Positions 1 through 11,733 of a DNA stretch of 64,000 nucleotides are shown in pieces. The first letter of the stretch is position 1. Every line of letters starts with the position of its first letter. Location of the stretch: positions 13,550,258 through 13,614,257 of the forward strand of contig NC_063049.1 in NCBI RefSeq assembly GCF_018812025.1, written 5' to 3'. The position numbers and the translations under genes were made by a program. Source of the stretch: Megalobrama amblycephala (lineage: Eukaryota; Chordata; Actinopteri; Cypriniformes; Xenocyprididae). The notes below the pieces were generated by a model that saw nothing but the letters and a program-made list of their open reading frames with translations, was not told where the DNA came from and searched no databases.

Positions 1-438
1 AAGCACTTTAGAGGAGCTACGGTGGCCGACATAAAGACAAAGATGTCGTTGTTTGAGCAGATAGCCAAACAAGAAATGGGGTTTCTTCTTACTTCTAACA
101 AAGAACGGTCTGTTTCTAATAAACCAGACAACTACTACTACTACATGTGTATTCAACGTAATGACGATGCAAGCTGCCTCTAAAAACACCAATGAACAGA
201 GTCGAAACACTCTCTGTAGAGCAGTTTGTCTGTTTAGGGTTACTGTAGAAACATGGCGGCGCAAACTTGACATGAAGGGGGACCTGCGGTGTACGATATA
301 GAAATGGCTCATTCTAAGGTAATAAATACACAACAGTTCATTATGTAAGGTCTTTATACACCACTCAAAACATAGTTATGTATATTATATTGCATTTCTG
401 TCAATAGATCCTCCTAAATTTTACACACTGCACCTTTA
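1..438. mobile_element. right part of a TTAA-type non-autonomous DNA element (cut by window edge)
   Basis: The segment ends in ACACTGCACCTTTAA, the terminal style shared with the elements at 26066-26386 and 56173-57212 (TTAA, then AGGTGCAGTATGTAA read inward). The left end is outside the window. No coding capacity is seen. Family placement is by terminal similarity only. Confidence 0.5.
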
Positions 439-501
439 AATGGGGTAGGGACTAAGACTATGTTCACACTGTCAGTTTTTGGGATTGACAACTGCATTTA
501 C

Positions 502-1418
502 TTAAAGGTGCCCTAGATTCAAAAATTGAATTTATCTTGGCATTGTTGAATAACAAGAGTTCAGTACATGGAAATGACATACAGTGAGTCTCAAACTCCA
601 TTGTTTCCTCCTCCTTATATAAATCTCATTTGTTTAAAAGACCTCCGAAGAACAGGCGAATCTCAACATAACACTGACTGTTACGTAACAGTCGGGATCA
701 TTAATATGTATGACCCCAATATTTGCATATGCCAGCTCATGTTCAATGCATTACACAAGGGCAAAACGTCTGGATCTGTGCACAGCTGAATCATCAGACT
801 AGGTAAGCAAGCAAGGACAATAGCGAAAAATGGCAGATGGAGCAATAATAATAGACATGATCCATGATAACATGATATTTTTACTGATATTTGTAAATTG
901 TCTTTCTAAATGTTTCGTTAGCATGTTGCTAATGTACTGTTAAATGTGGTTAAAGTTACCATTGTTTCTTACTTTATTCACGGAGACAAGACTGTCGTTA
1001 TTTTCATTTTTTAAACACTTGCAGTCTGTATAATGCATAAACACAACTTCATTCTTTATAAATCTCTCCAACAGTGTGTAATGTTAGCTTTAGCCACAGA
1101 GCACTATCAAACTCATTCAGAATCAACGTAAACATCCAAATAAATACCCTACTTACGCGATTAGACATGCTGCACGACGAACACTTTGTAAAGATCCATT
1201 TTGAGGGTTATATTAGCTGTGTGAACTTTGTTTATGGTGTTTAAGGCAAGCGTGAGCTCTTGGGGCGTGAAGCACGAGATTTAAAGGGGCCGCACACCCT
1301 GAATCGGCGCATTTATAATGATAGGCAGGTATTTTGAGCTGAAACTTCACAGACACATTCAGGGGACACTTAAGACTTATATTACATCTTTTGAAAACAT
1401 GTTCTTCGGCACATTTAA
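502..1418. mobile_element. non-autonomous DNA element with GGTGCC ends
   Basis: The segment begins TTAAAGGTGCCCTAG and ends GGCACATTTAA, so both ends carry TTAA and short inverted termini. The interior (TCAAACTCCATTGTTTCC, then GTTACGTAACAGTCGGG) is a repeat I recall as common in carp-family genomes. It contains no gene; short reading frames inside it are chance. Confidence 0.6.
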
Positions 1419-2119
1419 AAGGTGTGAGTATCCAAATGTCCCGTTCACACAGCAACTTACAGTAGCATCTCGACTGCGGTCTGTATTAACGTTCAAAAGG
1501 GAGTCAAGCCCATATTATCTCACCATTAACCATAGCGACCGTGACCAAAGTAATAAAGATTGTAACGTCCATAAAACTGAAGTCTTATCACTTTTTACAT
1601 GACAAGAGTCGAATCTTCATTAACTGACAGCAGCTTTTATATCTGGGTGGAGAACAGAGCATTTGTGTCGCATGTAGAACTCAAAACTGACGGAAGCAGC
1701 ACCGGTGGACAACAGTGACTGGACCTAAAATCTTCTGATGACACTGCTCAGATCCCCATCGCTGAATGTTACAAAAACCACACATGAAAAGCAGCAACAC
1801 ATGGTTGACATGCGTTTTGTGAAGTGCAGATTGCACTGTATGACGCGACAGACAACTAGTTGTCCAGTCCGGGTCCGCTCACACTAGTTCACGCAGGTTT
1901 CCAAGAATGCGGAAAATCTACGGGTGAGAGTTCGGTTAGAGAACAGGGTTGTCACTCCTGTAAATAACCACACTGTGTGTGAACGTAACCGTATTAAGGA
2001 CTAAAAAACAGGACTGACAACCGTATTCTGCTGCTGTGTGAACATGGATAATGTATAAAGGGTCTTGTAATAACTACATGTTGAATTAAAAATGTATTAT
2101 TCATAATCTAAAACTACCT
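1419..2119. other. intronic sequence, nothing recognised
   Basis: Mixed-composition sequence without a recognisable exon, RNA gene or bounded repeat. Confidence 0.5.
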
Positions 2120-2716
2120 ACACTATCATTTAAAAGTTTGGGGTCGGTAAGACTTAAAGCTGAATTTTCAGGGTAGAACTTAATTTTAACAGTCATGTTT
2201 GGCATACTATGTTCTTATTAGGCCTTCAGTGTTCTATGATCCTTTAAACATGTTTTATCAATGTTGAAAACAGTTGTGCTGCTTAACTCTTTCCCCGCCA
2301 GCACAAAAAAAAAAAAAAAAAAAATTGCCGGCCAGCGTTTTTGATAATTTTCACAAATTTCATGGTCGCCAGAATATTTTGTTGTATGAATATCTGAACA
2401 TGCAATGTCAAAATAACAAAAACTTTTTTCTTATAGTGTCATGCATTATCAAAATTAAGAAAAAAAAGCAAGATTTTGATCAAAAAGTTGAGAAAATAGC
2501 GTTTTTTCCCCCCAAAGACTACAACGTGCATAAGCAATGCTTTTATTACTTGCTTCTGCTCATTTTTGCCTGTGTTTTCATCTGGAGATTTAGTACACTT
2601 TCAGAAGACGCGTAATAGCACCCCTACTGTATAACAGTGAAAACACGGAAAGCCTGAAAATTCCGTCAATGGCGGGGAAAGAGTTAAACATCTTACCGAC
2701 TCCAAACTAGGGTAGT
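2120..2716. mobile_element. foldback-type element interrupted by a TTAA element
   Basis: The outer ends are inverted: CACTATCATTTAAAAGTTTG at about 2121 and CCAAACTAGGGTAGTG at 2702-2717. They match the terminus seen again at 6100-6131. The interior GCTGAATTTTCAG is the same family as 5582-6538. The copy is split at 2283-2687 by a second element. Confidence 0.6.
2283..2687. mobile_element. TTAA-flanked MITE with CTCTTTCCCCGCCA termini
   Basis: TTAA followed by CTCTTTCCCCGCCAGC at the left is mirrored by TGGCGGGGAAAGAG plus TTAA at the right. TTAA target duplication is the piggyBac-type signature. The interior is AT-rich with a poly-A run at 2304-2324. It lies inside another element, so it is the younger insertion. 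A second copy starts at 63726. Confidence 0.75.
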
Positions 2717-4378
2717 GAATACCTATGATGATTCAAACAAATGACTGTTCGTGTCACACTAACATAAATAAGAGCTGCCAAAAATGTTCAAAATGTCATC
2801 AGTAAGTTCATCAGGTTTACAGTACTGAAGTGTACAGCGAGACCCTGAGACCTGCAAAATGTTTCAGCAATGTAGCCTCGAGCCCAAAACTAACAGATTT
2901 AAGACCGTCACGTTTTTCAGGAATCACATTAAGAGTTTGCTGAACTGGCAGATTGGCTGTCATTCTTGGTATTTAAGATGGAGAGAGCAGGTATTGTCTA
3001 TGAAAGATGCTTGTTTCATCACTTTGTGCTCCTGTAATGACAAGCAAAGCTCAGTCGAGTGGCTCGGGTAATGCTTAACATTACTACTGGGAATTCAGTT
3101 TACCTCTCACGCTAATGGAGCCAAGAAAACAGTGTTTGTTAATGAAGGCGACCTTCGACCTGAACACAATGAACCATAATGCCATTTCAGATGAACATTT
3201 TAAAGCCATTGTTTGTGGTGACTCTTAACCTCACACTGTACATTTAGTGCTCAAGCCAGGCTATATTTACACCATTCGTTCTACTCTTCCTGCCACGCTC
3301 CCTGATCACCCTTCCATCGTGTTAAACGTTCACTGACAGAAACCAATATAGCAGATTACTACTAGTCTACGTCAGATCCAAATCCATGACGACAGCGTCT
3401 TGACTGTAATAAGACTTAATCGTTGGGCGCTGTCGCGGGCCTCAATCGCTGTTTGGCTGCATAATGGTGTTTTGGTGTTGGCCAGCTAAACAATACACCA
3501 GAAAAAAAATATACCAGAAGTCTCAAGTATGTAAAAAATAAATGGGTCGACAGCTCTCAGAGAAAGAAAGAGAGAGAAACAGACAGCGATATGGAGAGGG
3601 AGTGGCAGAGCCCAGCCGGTTATAACCGGTCCTCTTGACTCCGAGGAGCTCACGGTCCCTATAGTACAGTTACAAAAAGGCAGCTGGGATTTCCCTGTTC
3701 AAATCCCTCAGTTTTCTATTTGTCTTTGTCATCTGCACCCAGCTCTAGCAGCTTCATTTCATGACTACAAGGTCTCAAAGGCCCAAAAAAGGTCATACAA
3801 ATAGCAGTGCTTAGATGATGACAGCAACACTGAAGCTAAAAACAAAGGAACAAAGACAATACAGGGCCGGGTGGCATGATTGTATAATACAGAGTGACAG
3901 TAGAAATGCATCAACTTGTAGAGATTTTGCTACATTGTTTACAGATGGATATATTTGTATGCCGTTTATCGGGCAGGACCGTTTTATGTAATTTACATGT
4001 TAAGGCGATGAAAAACATGGGTAAAAATACAGAATGCGATGTCAAAAAAAAAAAAAAAAAAAAAAAGACGATCAACTAAAGCAACATTATTGCAGAACTA
4101 AATTGCCAAGTAATGATGCAACTTGCTGCATTAATATGATAATGCAGTCACATTTGTGTATATATAATTTTACAACGTGGCTTATCCAGTCAGATTTCAG
4201 AGTGGGAACTGTTCTGTAATATTGTTTTTTACTGTTTTGTTTTTAACTTGAGTGTTATAATGCACTGATGCCTGATTTATTTAGACATCATGAATAATCT
4301 TATCCTTTTGGAGTACATACCCCAAGAAACAAACAAATAATGATAATAAAATAATGAAGTACCTTTCACGTGTAAAGC
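2717..4378. other. intronic sequence, no gene seen
   Basis: Low-repeat sequence with a poly-A run near 4043-4066. Short open frames here carry no recognisable domain. Confidence 0.5.
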
Positions 4379-5580
4379 AGGGCTGGGTTTAAAAAAAAAA
4401 AAAAAAATCTCAATTTTAATCAATTCTCTTTTTGATGAACTGATATCGATTCTTAAATCCCAAGAATTGATCTTTTAGTCTAATGCTGTTTTCAGTTGAT
4501 GAATGATCAGAACATTGTAGCACGATAAATTGCATTAAGCTGTTACTTTTGAAACAAAGTCCCAGATTTCAAATTCTGTCCATTTTATTACGTAATTCAA
4601 ACGATCAAAACCGTTTTGACCCTCTTTAATGTGTCGTGACAGATCGCTGTCGAGGCCTCAGTTCAAGCAAAGCAGCAGCGCAAAGTTCACATGAACGGAT
4701 CATTTCTTTTGCATTCATAAGCATGAATGAACATCAGAAGGTATGTTAAAAGATACAGTAGTCTAAAACTTACCAAAACCCATATCACATCTCATGTAAT
4801 TGCTCAATCAGTGTTGCGTGTTACAACTGCGTAAAGACGTCAATAAAACAGCTTGTAAACAATGTCACGTAACATTTCATTTACCTCAGAAATGCCATTC
4901 AGTGACCATAAAATTCTCCACACACACACATATATACATACATACATACAAAATATATATAATTTAGAACTGGGTAAAAATATAGATTTCTTGATTTTAA
5001 TAAACAACTAAACATCTGAAGGTATGTTAAAATATACAGTACAACTTACTGAAATTCATATCTGGTCTCGTGTAATAGCTCAATCAGTGTTTTAACCTCG
5101 GAAAGACGTCAATAAAACGGCTTGTCACGTAATGTCACATTTACCTCAGAAACACATATTCAGTGACCATAAACTCAGTCAGCTAGAAAAATGAACTCTA
5201 GAAAGCAGCATTCTGATAAAGATAGCTATTACATATTCATTATAATTTTTAATGTTCAATATTTAACGCATGTTTAAATTAGTTATGACAGCCGCAATTT
5301 AAATGTTTATCTTTCAAAAAATAAATTGGAGTAGAAATATTATGCAATTCTAAACTTTATTTATAATAAAAACATTGAGTGTAATTTAAGTGTTTGTATA
5401 TAAATAAGTTAATTTAACCCTCAATATTATTATAGTAGTACCAACTGACTCCTATGTGTAGTTTACAGCATTAGTTGTTTTTTTTCCTAGAAAATTTGCC
5501 ATGTACTGTAACTGAAATACTACATCCAAAATAATCAATATCGAATCGAATCGTGAAAATTGTGGCAATACCCAGCCCTA
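4379..5580. mobile_element. AGGGCTGGGT-type element, two tandem diverged copies
   Basis: The left terminus AGGGCTGGGT at 4379 is mirrored by ACCCAGCCCT ending at 5579. Internally, 4735-4920 and about 5010-5170 are diverged copies of the same sequence (GGTATGTTAAAA, GACGTCAATAAAAC, TTACCTCAGAAA, CAGTGACCATAAA). A second left terminus (ACTGGGTAAAAATATAGATT) lies at about 4970. This is therefore two adjacent copies or one internally duplicated element. An inverted relative occupies 29930-30445. Confidence 0.6.
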
Positions 5581-5581
5581 A

Positions 5582-6060
5582 TATACAGTACAGTCCAAAA
5601 GTTTGGAACCACTAAGATTTTTAATGTTTTTAAAAGAAGTTTCGTCTGCTCACCAAGGCTACATTTATTTAATTAAAAATACAGTAAAAACAGTAATATT
5701 GTGAAATATTATTACAATTTAAAATAACTGTTTTCTATTTGAATATATTTGACAAAGTAATTTATTCCTGTGATGGCAAAGCTGAATTTTCAGCATCATT
5801 ACTCCAGTCTTCAGTGTCACATGATCCTTCAGAAATCATTCTAATATGCTGATTTGCTGCTCAAGAAACATTTAATGTGTACAATTGTACAAAATATTTG
5901 TGTACAATATTTTTTTTTCAGGATTATTTGATGAATAGAAAGTTCAAAAGAACAGTGTTTATCTGAAATCTAATCTTTTGTAACATTATAAATGTCTTTA
6001 CTGCCACTTTTGATTGATTTAATGCATCCTTGCTGAATAGAAGTATTCATTTCTTTAATT

Positions 6061-6097
<37 letters not shown>

Positions 6098-6534
6098 CTT
6101 ACTGACCCCAAACTTTTGAACGGTAGTGTATAATGCTACAGAAGCTTTGTATTTCAGATAAATGCTGTTCTTTTGAACTTTCTATTCATCAAGGAATCCT
6201 GAAAAAAAAAAAGTACACAACTGTTTTCAACATTGAAAATAATCATAAATGTTTACTGAGCAGCAAATCAGCATATTAGAATGATTTCTGAAGGATCATG
6301 TGACACTGAAGACTGGAGTAACGATGCTGAAAATTCAGCTTTGCATCACAGGAATAAATTACTTTGTGAAATATATTTAAATAGAAAACAGTTATTTTAA
6401 ATTGTAATAATATTTCACAATATTACTGTTTTTTACTGTATTTTTAATTAAATAAATGTAGCCTTGGTGAGCAGACGAAACTTCTTTTAAAAACATTAAA
6501 AATCTTAGTGGTTCCAAACTTTTGGACTGTACTG

Positions 6535-6538
<4 letters not shown>
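5582..6538. mobile_element. long foldback (inverted-repeat) DNA element
   Basis: The arm at about 5582-5895 (CAGTACAGTCCAAAAGTTTG inward) is repeated in reverse complement at about 6220-6538. The arms share TTCGTCTGCTCACCAAGGCT, TGAATTTTCAGCATCATTAC and TGTCACATGATCCTTCAG. The spacer holds a poly-A run at 6063-6095 and a second terminus (CCCCAAACTTTTGAACGG). The best reading is a full copy followed by a second, inverted partial copy. No protein is encoded. Confidence 0.75.

Positions 6539-6540
<2 letters not shown>

Positions 6541-6580
<40 letters not shown>
6541..6580. repeat. (CA)20 microsatellite
   Basis: Forty bases of uninterrupted CA directly abut the right end of the foldback element. 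Confidence 0.95.
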
Positions 6581-6581
<1 letters not shown>

Positions 6582-6589
6582 TAGAAGAG

Positions 6590-7012
6590 CATTTTGCTCA
6601 ATATATATACCTTATATCTTCATTAAATGTTTTACTGCTCTTCAATATTTAATATATGTTTGAATAAATCCATCAAGTTATGACAGCCACCATTTAAATG
6701 TTTATATTAAAAAAAAAAAAAAAAAAAAAAAATTGGAGTAGAAATCATGTAATTATAAAAGTTAGTTTAATAAACTTTATTATGATAAAAATGTCCTTGT
6801 GTGTGATTTAAGTGTATACAAATCAGTTAATTTTAACCTTCAATATTAAAGTAATGTATAGTTTACAGCATTGAGAGATTTTTTTCTTTAAAATGTTTGT
6901 CATGTACTGTGTCTGATATGTATCCCCAATTAATCAATACTGAATCAAATCGCAAGCTTGTGAATCGGAATAAAATAGAATTGTGAAATTTGTGTCAATA
7001 TTGAGCCCTAAT
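6590..7012. mobile_element. 3' part of an AGGGCTGGGT-family element
   Basis: The segment runs parallel to 5220-5580 (TTATGACAGCC, CATTTAAATGTTTAT, AATTGGAGTAGAAAT) and ends GTCAATATTGAGCCCTAA. It is interrupted by a poly-A run at about 6710-6732. With 4379-5580 on the other side, it suggests the foldback block sits inside an array of this family. Confidence 0.55.
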
Positions 7013-9006
7013 GTAAAGTATCTTTTATTTAGTTACCATTTATAAAACAAATGTTAAATTACAAGCACAATATCTATACAATGACACATGCCATTGCTCA
7101 TACTGTGATTAACATTTTAGTCACACCAACCCTTATATGAATGAAACTATCTACTGAGGCACAATTCAAACAGAACATATTCAATGATACAAAAGGCAGG
7201 TCTGCCTCACTCTACTTAATAGAAAGTGCTTACAAATAAAATTTAATGAAACAAAAATTACGCCATTACACACAGATGCAACAAACTCAATAAAGAAACA
7301 ATTACACAAGCTATTTGTAAATGTACATTGTAATGTATAGTTTTCTTAAATATATGCTTAGCTAGAAATACCCTGGAAATCCATTTCGCTTAAGTATTTA
7401 ACATGATATGAATGTAATGTAATTTATGTCAAACCCAATGAACTCACTTTTTCCCCTCAAAACATAAAAAACATGAGGCACAGAGAGAGAATGCTTGTAT
7501 GAAAAAACAAAAACAATAACCATGAAGTTTACACAGCAGTTCTAGGAACTCTAGTATGATGAGCTGTCTCTACCCAGAAGATGCTTTCCCTGAAGACAAA
7601 ACTGAACTGGAACTTCAAGGAATGGATCCAGGCAGGTATGCGCTAGTAAAACAGATCTAGATAAAGGCGGTTGTAAAATAGGTCCATACAGGAGGGCAAT
7701 GTGATGTTGTTCTGGTCATTAAAAGGTGACTATGAAAAAGTAACCTTTCATTTTGTAATTGAAATCTCAAAAACTTCTGCAGTATCTCTCTGCATGATCT
7801 AAAGTTGGGTGCAAAAGTTCTAAAACGGCACTGTTAAAATGACCTTAGAGCTGTGCTGGGGCAGTCAGACGTCATTCTGTGATAATGTGAGGGATATTTC
7901 ATTTCAATGGACTTTCCAAATGGCACGGCTTCTGACGTACCTGGTGAAACAAGCAGAATGCCGTCTTGGGTGATTAGCGATTTCATAGAAAACATTTTGA
8001 AAAATAACGCACCGTTCAAAACAAATGTAAGGCTTCCTTGTGTGTTTATCTACAACAATACAGGTCCTAGAAGGAATTATACAACTTATTCAGTTTTCCT
8101 CATCAGGAAATGAATGAACCTGCCATCTAACCGTAAACAGCGCTCCTGCATCTCAGGCTCAGCACAGCATGAAGTTCTGTCATCAAGACAATTAAAGGTT
8201 TTCCATACACATCATCAATCCGACATGAGCTGAGCTTTTTCCAAACAATTCATCTTAATCAAGTCAAACAAAAGTGAGAAGAGACAACTTTTCTGAGACG
8301 CCTCACCTGATATATATCAATAGACCCACTATTACTGTGACTCCTCTGTAAGCTTGCCTATTCATATTGCTTCACAAAAGCTGCTGTGAATTACCCATGC
8401 TTCCCTAAGCAGCTGTTTGCAGAACATTTCTCCATAAATGAGAGTCTTCTGTATGGACATCTCTCTGATACAGTCAAAAACTCATATGGAGGTATATAGG
8501 TTATCAACAAAGGCACTGCTGCACTGGTTAAATGAAGACATTTAAATCACATGACCTCACACAAAGGAGCCAGGCTTGTGTACAGCTACAGAGTGTGTCC
8601 TACACCAGTTTGGATGGTCACATTTGCCCCCTGGTGTTCATTGGTGGCAACAGCAAAAGGAAAGCAAAAAACTATATGATGTATAAGAGCACTGATAAAC
8701 ATTTAAAACCATGTCAATTATATAGTCACCAGTATCATTTTATCATTTGCATAATTTACATAGTGTTGACCATTTTAAACTACTAAGTTCCTGGCAACAA
8801 ATGTTAGTTATTTCTTTCATCTAGAAAGTAAGGCAAGAATCATTATATCATTATTGATTTGATCAAAACATTATTTAAATGTATATACCACACCGTTTAC
8901 CCTTTTTTTTTTTTTTTTTTAAACACAGTCTGACCTACTGATTTTGCCTGGTTGAAAATAAAAATAACAACAAAATGGTGAGGAAATTAAAAGGTACAAT
9001 ATATCT
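7013..9006. other. intronic sequence, no gene or bounded repeat seen
   Basis: About 2 kb of AT-rich sequence with only a poly-T run (8902-8920). Several 60-85-codon frames lack any recognisable protein feature. Confidence 0.5.
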
Positions 9007-9406
9007 GCTTTTCCACCGTCAGGCCGAACGGTTCTCATTGCATAACCTTTCCATTCCGTGCCGATCCGGGCGAGTTGGTACGGTTGCGGTTTCATTTTCC
9101 ACATCTCTGGAGTGTAATATAAAAGCATCAGTCGTTGCCTTGGTAATGTCATGTTTTACTTATGATATGAGATGTAAATAATGACCGCATTATGGAGGAT
9201 GATTAGATATTTCTTTTAATTTTATTATTAATTCATGACCAATCCTGCGTGGCGACTTCACTTCATGGATTCTACCAGAACGATTCAGAGAATTCCGGGC
9301 CGAAAACGGTTTGCAATCGTGCCGTGCCGTACCAGGCTCCAGTGGAAACACAAGTGGAACCGTTCCTTACCGTTCTAAGAACCGTTCAGCCCAACGATGG
9401 AAAAGC
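9007..9406. mobile_element. MITE with GCTTTTCCACCG termini
   Basis: GCTTTTCCACCGTCAGGCC plus GAACGGTTCT at the left is mirrored by AGAACCGTTCAGCCCAACG and ATGGAAAAGC at the right. The inverted termini are about 30 bp and diverged. The interior is about 0.34 kb and non-coding. The target duplication was not resolved. Confidence 0.65.
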
Positions 9407-9532
9407 GGCTTATGTATTTTTTTTTGTTCAAAATTACCAAAATTTAAATAGTCAATAATCAAGTCAATACACTGTCAATCCTTCTTCCAAATTGTTTTTT
9501 GTCTCACTATGGTAAGCCTAAGTGTTTATATT

Positions 9533-10108
9533 AGAGCTGTCGTGATGGTTTACGTGGGAAATTGCGTACATAGTACGTCACTCGCCCGTGTGTGTCTCGT
9601 CCATATCCTTAAATAGAGAAAAGTTGCTCTGTCGACTTTGATGGTTCGTTAGGTTAGTTGTCATAACAAGCGAGAAAGGTTGAAATGACGAAGAACACAA
9701 TCTCGGACCTCTGAAGAATCAAGCAGAGAGTCTGTTAGCAAAAGAGAGAACACAACAGAGCTCGTAGTAAAACGAGAATCAGCATTAACTTTGAAATGTT
9801 GTAAAAGAGACGTCGAAATGGCATTATGCAGTTATGTAGAGCTGAAGCACAACCAAAACACCGTTGTTCCACAAAATACATGCAATTGTTTATTACCCGC
9901 TAGATGGACAAAAGTTACAGAGTGCACCGTTAATATAAAGCAACCATAACTGAACACACCCGTCACGATAACCACTTTTTGTTGGGTGATATATTATCCC
10001 AGAAAAAAAATTGTGCCACTTAATATATAATCACAATATAACAGCATAATAATGCAAGTAGGCCTACACAGTTTCAATTGACAATTAAATTAATTCTTAA
10101 TTGAATTG

Positions 10109-10146
<38 letters not shown>

Positions 10147-10580
10147 AAAAACATTTCATAAACAATAAATATTTAGGAACAAAAGGTGCAAAGTAACAAG
10201 TAGAAAAAAAAAACCATAATATGCACCAAAATTTTTCATCTACTTAGCTGTCAGATATGTCCATATGCACAGATGGATTACTCAACAGGCCATATCTTCT
10301 GCTAAATCTATTTTTCTTGAATTTTTGACTTGAGCAGCACGAGACGCTGCAAAAGACACGAGTGCAACAGTCAAAGATGTCCGCTCCGTGTATGAAGGAG
10401 CTGCCTGAGCCCCGCTATCACCTCCGACACGGAGCAGATAAGATGACAGAGGCAACTCGATCGTCAAAAATTGCATTCATTTTTATGTAAACATAATGGG
10501 CGCTATATATCGCGTCACCAAAACTGATCAAGGTCAAGTCCATATATTGTAAGATAAGTAGATATATCGCGACGGGCCTA
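9533..10580. mobile_element. probable MITE with GGGCTGTCGCGAT-like ends
   Basis: The left end AGAGCTGTCGTGATGG pairs imperfectly with the right end ATATCGCGACGGGCCT. A poly-A tract of about 30 bp lies at 10114-10143. The ends are diverged, so the limits are approximate. Confidence 0.45.
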
Positions 10581-10693
10581 TAACTGAATCAAATCAAAGC
10601 AAACCATCAACACACCTGATATCTGCAATATTATAGCCAGGAATCTGTACAGGAATTTGTACTCGGGTGGATTAAAATGATTTGCCTCTAAAC

Positions 10694-10950
10694 TAGAGAT
10701 CGACCGATATATCGATTTACTGATATTTTCCCCAGTATTTAAGCATTTTACCATAATCGGATATTGGTTTTGTAATATCGTATTCACCGATAAACGCCGC
10801 CATCTTGTGGGTGTTTTGAGAATTGTAAAGTAAAGTACACTTACCTGCTTTGCTGTAATTGGTAAACTTTATTTAACGTAACAACCATTAATGCACAAAT
10901 TAGATGTGTTACATAAATGCCTGAAATGTAGCTAGTTTATGCTGCTTGTC
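10694..10950. mobile_element. fragment of a GAGATCGACCGATAT-type element
   Basis: AGAGATCGACCGATATATCG and the following ATCGGATATTGG resemble a widespread fish DNA-element terminus. The opposite end was not found. The Harbinger-type element at 10956 follows immediately and may have broken this copy. Confidence 0.4.
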
Positions 10951-11167
10951 TCTAAAGGTGATGATACACGGGGCAACTTTTTGAGCAATGTTGCCGGGCA
11001 ATGTAGCCAAGCAACGTTGCTTGGGCACTTTCCCATTGAGAATGAGCAACAAATTTATATCTGGATACGTTAGATCGGTTGTGGGCAATTTTTTGAGATC
11101 CTCCAATCAGAATGTTAGCAGCCGATCACGTGACCGGTTCGGAGATTTCAGAAAAAAATCAAACAAG

Positions 11168-11231
11168 ATGGCGGCCTCTCAGCGGCAGTGGAGCGGAGAA
11201 AAAGAGTGTGAACTTATATCTTTTTACGCTA
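11168..11231 (+). pseudogene. remnant first exon of a Harbinger Myb/MADF-like DNA-binding gene
   Basis: The ATG at 11168 opens MAASQRQWSGEKECELISFY, the usual start of MADF/Myb-SANT-like domains (a Trp, then Glu-rich helix, then LI-FY). A consensus splice donor (GTAAGT) follows at 11232. Autonomous Harbinger elements carry a second gene for such a protein, so this is probably its leftover first exon. The downstream exons are gone. The family call is by eye. Confidence 0.5.
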
Positions 11232-11385
11232 GTAAGTTGTCATGCGTCAGCACAAAACAGGGAATTTACCTCATATATTGCTTAAAATACTAACAACTGT
11301 CCAAAGTAATGCATGTAAGGTGTAATTAAGCCACTGATTGTTTTCAGTTAAATACTAAAAAGACGGAATTAATATAACGTCTATA

Positions 11386-11458
11386 GTGGTGTAGGCTGTA
11401 GGGCGTATGGCACATGAATGTAGCTTTTGATGCGATCGACGCGGGTTCGAATCTGCCT
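11386..11458 (+). repeat. tRNA-like sequence with pol III B-box
   Basis: GGGTTCGAATCTG (11442-11454) fits the tRNA T-arm/B-box consensus. An A-box-like TAGGCTGTAGGG lies about 45 bases upstream. The cloverleaf is poor, so this is read as a tRNA-derived relic inside the Harbinger element, not a tRNA gene. Confidence 0.4.
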
Positions 11459-11733
11459 TTTGCTGAACTCGCTCTTCTCCCTTTTTCTATCACAAATCAG
11501 ATCGGAAAGGCATTTACTTTTAATAAAAATGAAGAAAATATTTGAAAAATTGAAATAAAGTGCCTATAATAAGGTATTTATTGAGTTGGCAATAGATTTG
11601 CTCCTCTCTGATTAGTTGCTGCCAACTGTCTGTTGCTCTAATTAGTTGCCCTGTGTCTCATCAGGTTGCCCGTTGACGGCAACATTGCCCAGCAATATTG
11701 CTCAAAAAGTTGCCACGTGTATCATCACCTTAA

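Larger units (their letters stand above)
10956..11730. mobile_element. PIF/Harbinger-type non-autonomous element with TAA target duplication
   Basis: AGGTGATGATACACGGGGCA begins right after TAA (10953-10955). Its mirror image ends right before TAA (11731-11733). The inverted termini extend about 50 bp with few mismatches (AACTTTTTGAGCAAT in both). A 3-bp TWA duplication is the PIF/Harbinger signature. The interior keeps a Myb/MADF-like exon start at 11168-11231 and a tRNA-like stretch near 11390-11458, but no transposase. Confidence 0.8.

Noticed and set aside
2274..2615. 113-codon frame
   Set aside because: It lies within the TTAA MITE at 2283-2687, with poly-Lys from an A-run.
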